From contig DCHF01000003.1 of assembly GCA_002315555.1 (NCBI GenBank), positions 3,720 to 67,719 of the forward strand: a stretch of 64,000 nt of DNA, written 5' to 3'. How positions within the stretch are numbered: position 1 is the first letter of the stretch; every line of letters begins with the position of its first letter. Both the position numbers and the translations under genes were made by a program. Of this stretch, positions 8,857-17,073 are shown one piece after another. The notes under the pieces are model-generated. The model did no database searches. It was not told the origin of the DNA and worked only from the letters and a program-made list of their open reading frames with translations. This DNA comes from Lachnospiraceae bacterium UBA1759. GTDB lineage: Bacteria; Bacillota; Clostridia; Lachnospirales; Lachnospiraceae.

Positions 8857-9897
8857 CTACTTTACAGAAAACTTGAACTCGGTTTCTTCGGTGACGACTC
8901 TGCCCTTCAAAAGCAGGGGCGCGACGAAGCCGGGGTGCTTTGTCCCATCCGGAAAGTATTGTGTTTCGGCGGCAAACCCGGCATATCGATCATAAATTAC
9001 GCCTTTTTTGCCCGTTCCGCGTTCTTTGGATGTAAAATTCGCGGTGTAGAAATAGAACCCCGGCATGGTGGTCTTCATTTCCATCACGATGCCGGTCTCG
9101 GCGCTTTCCGCGTGAAGATCACACGCCGGATCGGAATGGTCAAGCACCATAAAATGGTCATAGCCGTGACCGACGACTTCGTTTTGCGGATGCTTCTGTG
9201 AAAGATCGCGCCCAATGGCTTTCATTTCACGGAAATCAAACGGCGTACCGTCAACGGGTGCGATCTCGCCGGTGGGCAAATGATGCTCAACCGGGATATA
9301 GCGATCGGCATTGATCTGCAAAAGATTGTTCATTGCCTCGCCGCTTCCGTGACCGCCGAGATTGAAATAGGAATGGTTGGTGACACTGATATAGGTGTCT
9401 TTATCGCTTTCGGCGCGATAGGAAAGCCGGAAGCCGCAGCCGTCAATGATGCTGACGGTGACGGTCAGTTTGAGATTTCCGGGGTAGCCCTCGTTTCCGT
9501 CGGGGTCAAAGTGGTAAAATTCCACACCGTTTTCGACCTCACGCGAAGACCAGTGCTGACGGTTCAGCGCATTGTGTCCGCCGTGACCGTGGGAGCCGTT
9601 GTAGGTCTTCAACTGATAGGTCTTATCAGCAACCTGCAAAATTCCCTTTTCAACACTGCCCGCAACACGACCGATAACAACGCCGAAGCAATCGGCATTG
9701 TTGTTGACATATCCGTCGAGGTCGCCGTGACCGAGGACAACGTCGGTCGGATTGCCGTTTTTGTCCGGCACGATAACTTCGGTGATGGCAAGACCGTATT
9801 CCGAAACGGACATTTCGATTTTATCCGCCTTCAAATGATACAGATACACCGGCTTTCCGTTGAGTTCGCCGTGTAATTCCTTTTTTATTTTCGTCAT
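8857..9897 (-). CDS. galM: Aldose 1-epimerase (galactose mutarotase)
   Basis: 346 residues, the normal length for GalM, which interconverts alpha and beta anomers of galactose or glucose in the cytoplasm. The substrate-binding HGGHN, the catalytic-His segment NHSYFNLGG and the catalytic-Glu segment AETQYFPD are all present. The ATG at 9897 is preceded by AGGAAG. It is the first gene of a five-gene transcript with potABCD, an unusual pairing of sugar and polyamine functions; no galactokinase or galT is nearby. Confidence 0.92.
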   Translation of the reverse strand: MTKIKKELHGELNGKPVYLYHLKADKIEMSVSEYGLAITEVIVPDKNGNPTDVVLGHGDLDGYVNNNADCFGVVIGRVAGSVEKGILQVADKTYQLKTYNGSHGHGGHNALNRQHWSSREVENGVEFYHFDPDGNEGYPGNLKLTVTVSIIDGCGFRLSYRAESDKDTYISVTNHSYFNLGGHGSGEAMNNLLQINADRYIPVEHHLPTGEIAPVDGTPFDFREMKAIGRDLSQKHPQNEVVGHGYDHFMVLDHSDPACDLHAESAETGIVMEMKTTMPGFYFYTANFTSKERGTGKKGVIYDRYAGFAAETQYFPDGTKHPGFVAPLLLKGRVVTEETEFKFSVK

Positions 9898-9957
9898 TTT
9901 TACACTTCCTCTTCCTTGATAAATTCCAACCCGGGCTGCAAAGATATTCACAGCAAT

Positions 9958-9985
9958 ATTTTATCATATTCCTGCATTTTGGCAA
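9958..9985 (-). promoter_or_regulatory. Promoter of the galM-potABCD operon
   Basis: On the minus strand TTGCCA (9985-9980) and TAAAAT (9963-9958) are 16 bases apart, about 60 bases before the galM start. It is back to back with the marR promoter. Confidence 0.6.
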
Positions 9986-10008
9986 GTTTTTTTTGCAATT
10001 TTCAATCG

Positions 10009-10037
10009 TTGACAGCAACAAAAAAAGGGGCTATACT
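10009..10037 (+). promoter_or_regulatory. Promoter of the marR-ABC exporter operon
   Basis: Consensus TTGACA (10009-10014), a 17-base spacer and TATACT (10032-10037). A degenerate copy of the downstream palindrome, ATCGTTG-ACA-GCAAC, overlaps the -35 at 10004-10018. Confidence 0.8.
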
Positions 10038-10050
10038 TACATTAAAACAA

Positions 10051-10070
10051 ATCGTTGCGCAAGCAACGAT
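10051..10070. promoter_or_regulatory. Palindromic MarR operator candidate
   Basis: Perfect eight-base arms ATCGTTGC / GCAACGAT around GCAA, just downstream of the promoter and ending three bases before the GGAGG of marR. The position fits repression by the MarR product. As RNA it would form a stem with a GNRA loop (GCAA), so an RNA role is also possible. Confidence 0.6.
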
Positions 10071-10084
10071 ATCGGAGGCGCAAT

Positions 10085-10519
10085 ATGCTCCCACTCATCA
10101 AGGCAATCAATATTACTTCGCGTTGTTCGACGCTTTATTACAGTGAAAAAATGGAACCCTTCGGGATCACCGGGATCCAGCACAGTTATATTTCGAATAT
10201 CTGCCGTAATCCGGGCATTTCGCAGGAGTCGCTTGCCCGTATGATCTACGTCAACAAAAGCAATGTCGCCCGTCAACTTGCCCATTTGGAGAATACCGGC
10301 TTTATCACACGCAGTCCGTCGGAAAACGACAAGCGTGAGATCCTCGTTTTTCCGACCGAAAAAGCGCAAAAAATCTACGATGACATTCACCGTATTTTAG
10401 GTGAGTGGAACGAATACCTGATGGACGGATTAACAGATCCGGAACGCGAAAGTCTTACCTCCGCCATGCAAAAAATGGCTGACCGTGCATCGGAATGGGC
10501 AAGGGGGCGTTCACTGTGA
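10085..10519 (+). CDS. MarR-family transcriptional regulator
   Basis: 144-residue winged-helix regulator of the usual MarR length. The DNA-binding part is visible at about 45-95: recognition helix VNKSNVARQLAHLE, then wing GFITRSPSENDKRE, which carries the conserved D-x-R. It starts an operon with two ABC exporter genes and presumably represses it until a toxic ligand binds. The ATG at 10085 has GGAGG upstream. Its stop overlaps the next start as GTGA. Confidence 0.9.
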   Translation: MLPLIKAINITSRCSTLYYSEKMEPFGITGIQHSYISNICRNPGISQESLARMIYVNKSNVARQLAHLENTGFITRSPSENDKREILVFPTEKAQKIYDDIHRILGEWNEYLMDGLTDPERESLTSAMQKMADRASEWARGRSL

Positions 10520-12231
10520 AAAATGTGTTCAAGTATCTGCGTCCCTATGTCTGGCGCATGGCGCTCGGTCTGTCCATCAAACTTTTCGGCTCTGTGATGG
10601 ATCTGTTTTTGCCGATGATCCTTGCGCATATGATCGATGAAGTCGCACCCACGGGCAATGCCGGGATGATCTACGCATGGGGCGTTGTGATGATCATTTG
10701 CGCCATCATTGCGGTCGTCGGAAATGTCACCGCAAACCGTATGGCATCCGGCGTTGCACGTGACTGCACGCGGAGATTGCGTCACGATCTTTTTACGAAA
10801 ATCTTGTATCTGTCCTGTACACAATCCGATCATCTGACCGTTCCTAGTATGGTCTCCCGACTGACAAGTGACACCTACAATGTCCACAGTTTCATCAGCA
10901 TGATGCAGCGAATGGGCGTCCGTGCGCCGCTTCTTCTCATCGGCGGACTGACACTGACATTTATTCTGGACCCCGTGCTTGCACTCGTTCAGGTGGCGAT
11001 GTTGCCGCTGATCTGTTTGATCGTATATTTCGTGTCGAAAAACGGTATCCCGTTGTTCAATCGGATGCAAAAATCCGTCGATGAACTTGTCCGTATCGTG
11101 CGTGAAAACGCGTCCGGCATCCGCGTCATCAAAGCACTTTCCAAGACGGAGTACGAACGCAACCGCTTCGACAAAGTTAATTCCGAGGTCGCCGTACGCG
11201 AACAAAAGGCAAATCTCATCATGTCGATCTCCAACCCGACGATCAATTTTTTACTGAATGCCGGTCTTGTTCTTGTTATCATCGTGGGTGCATTCCGCGT
11301 GGATGCCGGTCTTGCCAAGCCGGGAAAAATCACGGCGTTTTTGACCTATTTTACGATCATTTTGAACGCAATGCTCTCGGTTACCCGAATTTTCGTGATG
11401 TATTCCCGCGCATCGGCTTCCGCCGACCGAATAAACGAGGTGCTGAATCTTCCGTCGGATATGCCCCTTTCTCCGGCAGATCACCGTGACACCGAATACC
11501 ACATCGAAGTCGAAGACCTCTGCTTCTCCTACAACAAAATTTCAAACGACATCGAACACGTCAGTTTCCGCCTGAAGCGCGGTCAAACCCTCGGAGTACT
11601 CGGCTCGACGGGATCGGGCAAAACCACGCTTGTCGCATTACTTCTTCGCTTTTATGATGCGGATTTCGGCAGTATTCGCATTGACGGCGACGACATTCGT
11701 TCCATTCCATCTGAAAAACTCCATGCCATGTTCGGCGTCGCATTTCAAAATGATGTTTTGCTTGCCGACAGTTTGCGCGAAAACATCGCCTTCGGGCGTG
11801 AAATGGGCGACGATACCGTCCTCCGTGCCGCAGAAACCGCGCAGGCTATGGAATTCATCGCAGGCTTTGAGGATAGTTTTGAGCATCCGTTGACCATCAG
11901 GGGCGCCAATCTTTCCGGCGGTCAGCGTCAGCGCGTGCTTGTTTCCCGCGCACTTGCGGGCAATCCGAAAATCCTTATACTCGACGACTCGTCGTCCGCA
12001 CTCGACTATAAAACCGATGCGCGTCTGCGTTCCGCCATTGCAAAATGCGGCGGTCTTACCTCGATCATCGTAGCACAACGCATCAGTTCCGTTCGCAACG
12101 CCGATGTGATCCTCGTCCTCGACGAAGGCAAGGTCGTCGGTTGCGGAAAACACGAGGAACTGATGAAACGCTGCGACCTCTACCGTGAAACCGCGCAATT
12201 CCAGATGGGAGGCGACGAAAATGAAAACTGA
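10516..12231 (+). CDS. Heterodimeric ABC exporter, subunit with degenerate Walker B
   Basis: 571-residue half transporter: six membrane segments, then an ATPase domain with Walker A GSTGSGKTT at about 363 and signature LSGGQRQR. The Walker B reads ILILDDSSSALD, so the catalytic Glu is Asp491, as in the non-consensus subunit of TM287/288, BmrCD or LmrCD. Likely role is drug or lipid export with the next gene product. I chose the GTG at 10516 (GTGA overlap with marR, AAGGGGG upstream) over an in-frame ATG seven codons earlier. Confidence 0.88.
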   Translation: MKNVFKYLRPYVWRMALGLSIKLFGSVMDLFLPMILAHMIDEVAPTGNAGMIYAWGVVMIICAIIAVVGNVTANRMASGVARDCTRRLRHDLFTKILYLSCTQSDHLTVPSMVSRLTSDTYNVHSFISMMQRMGVRAPLLLIGGLTLTFILDPVLALVQVAMLPLICLIVYFVSKNGIPLFNRMQKSVDELVRIVRENASGIRVIKALSKTEYERNRFDKVNSEVAVREQKANLIMSISNPTINFLLNAGLVLVIIVGAFRVDAGLAKPGKITAFLTYFTIILNAMLSVTRIFVMYSRASASADRINEVLNLPSDMPLSPADHRDTEYHIEVEDLCFSYNKISNDIEHVSFRLKRGQTLGVLGSTGSGKTTLVALLLRFYDADFGSIRIDGDDIRSIPSEKLHAMFGVAFQNDVLLADSLRENIAFGREMGDDTVLRAAETAQAMEFIAGFEDSFEHPLTIRGANLSGGQRQRVLVSRALAGNPKILILDDSSSALDYKTDARLRSAIAKCGGLTSIIVAQRISSVRNADVILVLDEGKVVGCGKHEELMKRCDLYRETAQFQMGGDENEN

Positions 12232-13993
12232 CGAAAAAAAAGTCAAAAAGGCGACAAAAACACAGACTTTGCTTCGTTTGGGGAAGTATTTGTATCAGTA
12301 TAAACTACTCATGGTGCTTGCGTTGTTCATGACCATTGCCTCAAATCTGCTCGCTCTTGTCGGTCCGAAACTTTCCGGCGCCGCCATTGATGCGATCGGT
12401 ACAGGTGATGCGCCGGTTCAGTTTCAATTGATCTACCGCTATGCGACGATCATGATTCTCTTTTATTTCATCTCGTCGGTGCTTTCCTACCTGCTCTCCG
12501 CAATCATGGTCAACATCAGCAAGCGGCTTTCGTCCCGCCTGCGAAAGGATGTTTTCGACCATATTTCGACCTTGCCCGTCGGTTTTTTCGATCGTCACCA
12601 GACCGGCGACATCATCAGCCGCATTTCCTACGACATTGACACCATTGCGGCGTCGCTTTCGACCGATGTCGTGCAGATCCTCACAAGCATCATCACCGTC
12701 GTAGGTTCCTTTATCATGATGCTTACGATCTCGCCGCTTCTCATACTCGTTTTCGTTGTGACGATACCGATGTCCGTCCTCTTTACAAAATACAAAACAA
12801 AGAAACTTCGCCCCCTTTTTCATCGTCGTTCCGAAAAACTCGGTGAACTGAACGGCTATGTCGAGGAGATTGTTTCCGGTCAGCGTACCGTCAAGGCATA
12901 CGGTCGTGAGGATGTGATGATCTCCCGCTTTGACTGCAAAAACGAGGCCGCCGTGACCGCGTATTATCGGGCGGATTATTACGGTTGCATGGTTGGTCCG
13001 ACGGTCAATTTCATCAACAATCTCTCACTTGCGGGCGTGAGCATTTTCGGTGCGATTATGTATCTTGCGGGAGGCATTACACTCGGCAATGTTTCGTCGT
13101 TCATCCTCTATTCGCGTAAATTTTCCGGCCCAATCAATGAAGCGGCTAATATTTTGACCGAATTGCAAAGTGCCATTGCCGCCGCCAACCGCGTGTTTAT
13201 GCTTCTCGATGAACATCCGGAGCCCGAAGACGCCCCCGATGCAAAGGTCATCGAACACGCAAACGGGCGGGTCGAGATCGACAACGTCGACTTCGGCTAC
13301 GACGAAGGAAAACTGATCATCAAGGATCTTTCCATTCAAGTCCCGCAGGGCGGACTGATCGCAATTGTCGGTCCGACGGGTGCGGGAAAGACCACGATCA
13401 TCAACCTTTTGATGCGTTTTTACGATGTCAATTACGGCGCAATACGCGTTGACGCCACCGACATTCGTGAAATAACAAGAAAGAGCCTGCGCCTTTCATA
13501 CACAATGGTATTGCAGGACACATGGCTCTTTTACGGAACGATTTTCGAAAACATCGCCTACGGACGGGAAGGCGTCACAATGGATGATGTCGTCCGTGTT
13601 GCAAAGGCTGCGAAAATTCACAATTTCATCATGTCCCTGCCACAGGGATATGACACAATTCTGTCGGATGACGGAATCAATATTTCAAAAGGACAACGTC
13701 AACTGCTGACGATCGCACGCGCAATGCTCATTGATTCGTCGATGCTGATCCTCGATGAAGCGACCTCGAATGTCGATACCCGTACGGAACGCGCCATTCA
13801 AGATGCGATGTACGCGCTGATGAAAGGGCGTACCTGCTTTGTCATCGCACACAGACTGTCAACCATTCAAAATGCCGACTGTATTCTCGTCGTCAACGGT
13901 GGCGAGATCGTCGAGCAGGGGACTCATACCGAATTGATGGCAAAAAAGGGCTTCTATTCCGAACTTTACAACGCCCAGTTCGATCAGGCGTAA
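12221..13993 (+). CDS. Heterodimeric ABC exporter, partner subunit
   Basis: 590 residues: a basic N-terminal tail, six membrane segments and an ATPase domain with Walker A GPTGAGKTT and intact Walker B MLILDEATSNVD. Its signature motif is altered to ISKGQ (488-492) instead of LSGGQ. Together with Asp491 of the partner, both defects fall in the same composite nucleotide site, leaving one canonical site. GGGAGG precedes the ATG at 12221, inside the end of the preceding gene. Its 3' end overlaps that of lexA by ten bases, tail to tail, with no terminator visible. Confidence 0.88.
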   Translation: MKTDEKKVKKATKTQTLLRLGKYLYQYKLLMVLALFMTIASNLLALVGPKLSGAAIDAIGTGDAPVQFQLIYRYATIMILFYFISSVLSYLLSAIMVNISKRLSSRLRKDVFDHISTLPVGFFDRHQTGDIISRISYDIDTIAASLSTDVVQILTSIITVVGSFIMMLTISPLLILVFVVTIPMSVLFTKYKTKKLRPLFHRRSEKLGELNGYVEEIVSGQRTVKAYGREDVMISRFDCKNEAAVTAYYRADYYGCMVGPTVNFINNLSLAGVSIFGAIMYLAGGITLGNVSSFILYSRKFSGPINEAANILTELQSAIAAANRVFMLLDEHPEPEDAPDAKVIEHANGRVEIDNVDFGYDEGKLIIKDLSIQVPQGGLIAIVGPTGAGKTTIINLLMRFYDVNYGAIRVDATDIREITRKSLRLSYTMVLQDTWLFYGTIFENIAYGREGVTMDDVVRVAKAAKIHNFIMSLPQGYDTILSDDGINISKGQRQLLTIARAMLIDSSMLILDEATSNVDTRTERAIQDAMYALMKGRTCFVIAHRLSTIQNADCILVVNGGEIVEQGTHTELMAKKGFYSELYNAQFDQA

Positions 13994-14628
13994 CGCCGAA
14001 TGACCGCGTAAACCTTGCCGAGAATGACGGCTTCATCGCCGTCGATCGGGGAATACGCCGGGTTTTCCGGCATAAGCATGATTTTGCCGTTCTGTTTGAA
14101 CAGCCGCTTGACCGTGGCTTCTTCACCGATCATACCGACAACGATTTCGCCGTGTTCGGCGTCGGACTGGCTTCGCACGATGATAACATCGCCGTTGAAA
14201 ATACCCGCGTTGATCATAGAATCACCGCGCACACGGAGGGCAAAAAATACACCCGACGCACTTCCGAGGTCAAAGGTGATGTAATCTTCCACTTCCTGCA
14301 CGGCAAGTATTGGAGATCCCGCCGCAACGCGACCGACCAGCGGGATCTGTTGCGTAGTTTCCGGAACGACAACCGTTTGCTCGACCGAGTTTGCGCTGTC
14401 CGCGGGCTTTGACACGGATAGCGCACGCGTTTTACGGTCATCCTTATCAATATAGCCGAGAGTGGACAGTGTTTTCAGATGGGAGTGAACGGTGGACGGA
14501 GATTTCAAATCCACCGCCGCACAAATTTCACGCACGGACGGGGGATATCCGTGAGCCGATGTGAACTCCACAATAAAATCATAGATCTGCTGTTGTTTGG
14601 CAGATACTTTTTTATTTCTGATGGACAC
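13984..14628 (-). CDS. lexA: SOS repressor LexA
   Basis: 214 residues. The N-terminal winged helix (QQQIYDFIVEF, with PSVREIC and STVHSHLKTL) binds SOS boxes; the C-terminal S24 protease domain holds the Ala103-Gly104 self-cleavage site and the Ser137/Lys174 dyad (GDSM, ATVKRL). RecA filaments trigger cleavage and derepression. The start is GTG at 14628, with AAAGGA eight bases upstream; an upstream TTG in frame has no ribosome site. It is divergent from the uridine-kinase-like gene. Confidence 0.94.
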   Translation of the reverse strand: MSIRNKKVSAKQQQIYDFIVEFTSAHGYPPSVREICAAVDLKSPSTVHSHLKTLSTLGYIDKDDRKTRALSVSKPADSANSVEQTVVVPETTQQIPLVGRVAAGSPILAVQEVEDYITFDLGSASGVFFALRVRGDSMINAGIFNGDVIIVRSQSDAEHGEIVVGMIGEEATVKRLFKQNGKIMLMPENPAYSPIDGDEAVILGKVYAVIRRYA

Positions 14629-14694
14629 GGTTCTACTTCCTTTCGTCAAATAATTGTTTTATAATAGTATCATAACATAGTTCTGAAAAAAACG

Positions 14695-14708
14695 CAAACA
14701 AATGTTTG
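14695..14708. promoter_or_regulatory. LexA-box-like palindrome between lexA and the kinase gene
   Basis: CAAAC-AAAT-GTTTG keeps the AAC-N4-GTT core of the Gram-positive SOS box but has A/T in place of the outer G/C. On the minus strand it abuts a TTGCGT-17-TATGAT promoter for lexA, a suitable place for autorepression. Weak support. Confidence 0.35.
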
Positions 14709-14725
14709 GTAAAAGGAGCGATTTT

Positions 14726-15283
14726 ATGAATCATAAGCCTTTCGTTGTTGCCATTGCGGGCGGAACCTGTTCGGGCAAATCCACCCTGACCGAGCGTTTG
14801 GGCGAACATTTCCCCGAAAATACCCGTATTTTCAATATGGACAAGTATTTCAAAAAGGAGCCTCCGACAACGGTTGCGCCGATTACACGCAAAGTATATG
14901 TCGAACACAATTCTCCCGATACTTTGGAACTCGATCGTCTTTTTGCCGATTTTGACGCTGCATTGCGGGACGAAAGCCTTGATTTGATCCTCATTGAGGG
15001 GCTTTTTGCACTGTATCTCGACAAAATCCGTGAAGCGGCGGATTTGAAGATTTTCGTCGACCTCCGTCCCGATGCCCGTCTGGTACGCCGCATCAAAAAG
15101 CATATGGCGTGGGGACAGACCTATGAGCAGGTCACCGAACGCTATATGGACACGGTCTCATTCCGTCACGACGAATTGGTCGAGCCGACGCGTTGGCACG
15201 CGGATATGGTCATCAACGGCAATCTCGATGCAAATTCCGGCGTTTTGATCGCTAAAAACTATATCGAGGGGAAAATAAAGTAA
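14726..15283 (+). CDS. Uridine kinase-like P-loop kinase
   Basis: 185-residue cytosolic kinase of the uridine kinase/phosphoribulokinase fold: P-loop GGTCSGKST at 12-20, a substrate segment NMDKYFKK near 37, LILIEGLFALY near 85 and the lid arginines in RRIKKH. It would phosphorylate uridine or a related nucleoside. It is slightly shorter than Udk (about 205), and the segment after the P-loop lacks the usual DSFY wording, so the substrate is uncertain. AAAAGGAG precedes the ATG at 14726. Confidence 0.75.
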   Translation: MNHKPFVVAIAGGTCSGKSTLTERLGEHFPENTRIFNMDKYFKKEPPTTVAPITRKVYVEHNSPDTLELDRLFADFDAALRDESLDLILIEGLFALYLDKIREAADLKIFVDLRPDARLVRRIKKHMAWGQTYEQVTERYMDTVSFRHDELVEPTRWHADMVINGNLDANSGVLIAKNYIEGKIK

Positions 15284-15347
15284 GCCTCTGTCCTTATTTT
15301 GTCAACAATCAAACAGGCCAAGCAAAAAGCGCGGAAATCAAAAACTC

Positions 15348-15376
15348 TTGATTTCTTTCTTCTTTTGCGTTAAAAT
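15348..15376 (+). promoter_or_regulatory. Promoter of the thiT transcript
   Basis: TTGATT (15348-15353), a 17-base spacer and TAAAAT (15371-15376) place the RNA start at about 15383, right at the foot of the TPP aptamer. An AT-rich inverted repeat (AAATCAA/TTGATTT, 15335-15354) overlaps the -35 and may end the kinase transcript. Confidence 0.65.
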
Positions 15377-15384
15377 ATCATCGA

Positions 15385-15477
15385 AAAGCAGGGGTGCCGT
15401 ACACGGCTGAGAGAGGAATGCCCTCAACCCTTTGAACCTGATTCGGTTAGTACCGACGAAGGGAGCGTGCCTGCTTT
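15385..15477 (+). ncRNA. TPP riboswitch (THI element)
   Basis: The aptamer hallmarks are in order: GGGGTGCC at 15391, GGCTGAGAG at 15405, ACCC then TTGAACCTGATTCGGTTAGTACC with CGAAGGGA toward the 3' side. P1 pairs AAAGCA (15385-15390) with TGCTTT (15472-15477). It controls the thiamine transporter gene 47 bases downstream. See the terminator entry for the odd strand sharing. Confidence 0.95.
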
Positions 15478-15502
15478 ATTTTGTAAAGCGGGTTCTTTTT
15501 TT
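15470..15502 (+). terminator. Expression-platform terminator of the TPP riboswitch
   Basis: CCTGCTTTA (15470-15478) pairs fully (one G-U) with TAAAGCGGG (15484-15492) around a five-base loop and is followed by TTCTTTTTTT. The left arm is also the 3' strand of aptamer P1, so P1 and terminator exclude each other. A weaker alternative stem, GCGGG/CCCGC, spans 15488-15507. Confidence 0.8.
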
Positions 15503-15523
15503 CCCGCAGAAAGGATCTTTCCC

Positions 15524-16102
15524 ATGAAATTTACCACCCGCAGACTGACGGAAACCGCACTGATGATCGCACTTGCGACCGTGCTGAGTATCATCCCACT
15601 TGGGATCAAACTCCCCCTCGGCGGAACCGTCACCCCGTTTTCGCTTGTGCCGATCATTTTGATCGGTCAGCGCTACGACCGCAAATGGGCGTTTTTTAGT
15701 GCATTTGCGTATTCGATCATTCAGGCGGCGATCTCGCTTCCCGAAATGATGGGGTGGGGGCTCAATTGGCAGGCGTTGCTCGGCAGTATTCTGCTCGACT
15801 ATCTGCTTGCGTACACCTCGATCGGAATTGCCGGATTATTTCGTAAAAAGGAGTATTCCGTCGTTTTCGGCACAATTGCATCCGTTTTTGTTCGTTTTCT
15901 CTGCCACTGGCTTTCCGGCATTGTCGTCTTTTCCGCGTGGATCAACGAAGACATCGCCGCCGTTGTCGGCGACAATCTGCCGATCTACTCCGCCGCATAC
16001 AACGGAATTTTCATGGGGCCGGAACTTGCAATCACCCTGCTCGGCGCAGTATTCATCCCGCGGATCATGCACGCCATCGGCGGCAGAAAAGTCACCGAAT
16101 AA
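15524..16102 (+). CDS. thiT: Thiamine transporter substrate-binding subunit ThiT (ECF type)
   Basis: 192-residue integral membrane S-component with six predicted membrane helices. The N-terminus RRLTETALMIALATVLSII is the conserved ThiT region that contacts the shared energizing EcfT protein, and GWGLNWQALLGSILLDYLLAYT and NGIFMGPE segments hold family-typical thiamine contacts. No EcfA/EcfT genes are near, as usual for group II ECF systems. The TPP riboswitch upstream supports thiamine as substrate. GAAAGGA precedes the ATG at 15524; an earlier ATG-less open frame through the riboswitch is not used. Confidence 0.93.
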   Translation: MKFTTRRLTETALMIALATVLSIIPLGIKLPLGGTVTPFSLVPIILIGQRYDRKWAFFSAFAYSIIQAAISLPEMMGWGLNWQALLGSILLDYLLAYTSIGIAGLFRKKEYSVVFGTIASVFVRFLCHWLSGIVVFSAWINEDIAAVVGDNLPIYSAAYNGIFMGPELAITLLGAVFIPRIMHAIGGRKVTE

Positions 16103-16114
16103 TCACCGAAATTC

Positions 16115-16147
16115 AACAACCCCGGAGAAAAATTCTCCGGGGTTGTT
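16115..16147. terminator. Bidirectional intrinsic terminator
   Basis: Fifteen-base perfect arms starting AACAACCCCGGAGAA with a three-base loop, between the convergent thiT and beta-propeller glycosidase genes. T-rich sequence (CTTATAT) follows on the plus side. Confidence 0.85.
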
Positions 16148-16158
16148 CTTATATCATC

Positions 16159-17046
16159 TTATTCGAAATCTTCGTCCTTGAAATCACCTTCGGCAAATGC
16201 ACCGCCGATGAGTTCCACTGCGCCGGTTCTGCCGTTATACCAAACATCCCAGCCCTTTTTTTCTTCACTGTAAAGAGCCGTCGGCTTGTAGCAGGCTTCA
16301 CTGTCGAAATCGCCCGGCTTCGGGAAAACAATCGGGTTGCCCTTGAAGCGACGGAAGCCGGTCAAGCCGTTTTTCGAGGTCGCAACACAGATGCACGCGG
16401 TGTTGATATCCTTGTAGCCGATGTAGAACAGCAGATAGCCGAGATCCTTATGGCGGAGGATCTGACAACCTCCGACACGGTTTGCTTCATATTCTTTTTC
16501 TTCATTTCGGATGAAGATCGGGTTCGCTTTTCTCTTGGTCCAGTGAATACCGTCCTTGCTTTCCGCATAGCAAAGAACATTCGGCTCATAGGTCTCACCG
16601 GCGGAATACCACATCTTATAAACACCGTCCTCAAACAGAACGCAGGGGTTCATGACGGAGGCATTTTCATACGGATATTCGGGCACCATGATCGGCTCGT
16701 CACCGACGCGATGGAAATGGATACCGTCGTCGCTTTCGGCATAGCAGATGTAACTAAACGCACCGTGCGCCTGACCTGTGTACCACATTTTCCACTTTCC
16801 GTCGACGCGAAGGACACAGTTGCGGTTGACGTTGTCCTCAAATCCGCTTTCTTCATTATAAGCGAGTGTGATCTGCGGTTCAGTCCAATGAATACCGTCA
16901 TCGGAAAAACTGACGGCGAGCGCCTTTTTCGGTCTCCACGAGAAGTCCATGCGGAGTTTGCCGTCGACTTTGGTGACATAAGCGTCAAATGCGGTGCCGA
17001 GATTTTGACCGTAAATCGGATTTTCGGGATATTTGTTGAAGTTCAT
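16159..17046 (-). CDS. Five-bladed beta-propeller glycosidase-like protein (GH43/GH117/GH130 fold)
   Basis: 295 residues with repeated blade motifs of the form W/Y-Y-[ST]-G/A and DGIHW/DGIHF (near 48, 108, 164), such as KMWYTGQAHG, KMWYSAGETY and DVWYNGRTG. This pattern is typical of beta-fructosidase-superfamily enzymes acting on exposed sugar ends. No signal peptide, so cytoplasmic. I cannot place it in one GH family; GH117- or GH130-type or an uncharacterised relative are all possible. It follows the GH78 gene by 27 bases in one operon, so its substrate is probably a rhamnose-bearing oligosaccharide. Confidence 0.7.
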   Translation of the reverse strand: MNFNKYPENPIYGQNLGTAFDAYVTKVDGKLRMDFSWRPKKALAVSFSDDGIHWTEPQITLAYNEESGFEDNVNRNCVLRVDGKWKMWYTGQAHGAFSYICYAESDDGIHFHRVGDEPIMVPEYPYENASVMNPCVLFEDGVYKMWYSAGETYEPNVLCYAESKDGIHWTKRKANPIFIRNEEKEYEANRVGGCQILRHKDLGYLLFYIGYKDINTACICVATSKNGLTGFRRFKGNPIVFPKPGDFDSEACYKPTALYSEEKKGWDVWYNGRTGAVELIGGAFAEGDFKDEDFE

Positions 17047-17073
17047 TTATGTATCTCCTTTATATACTATTCG

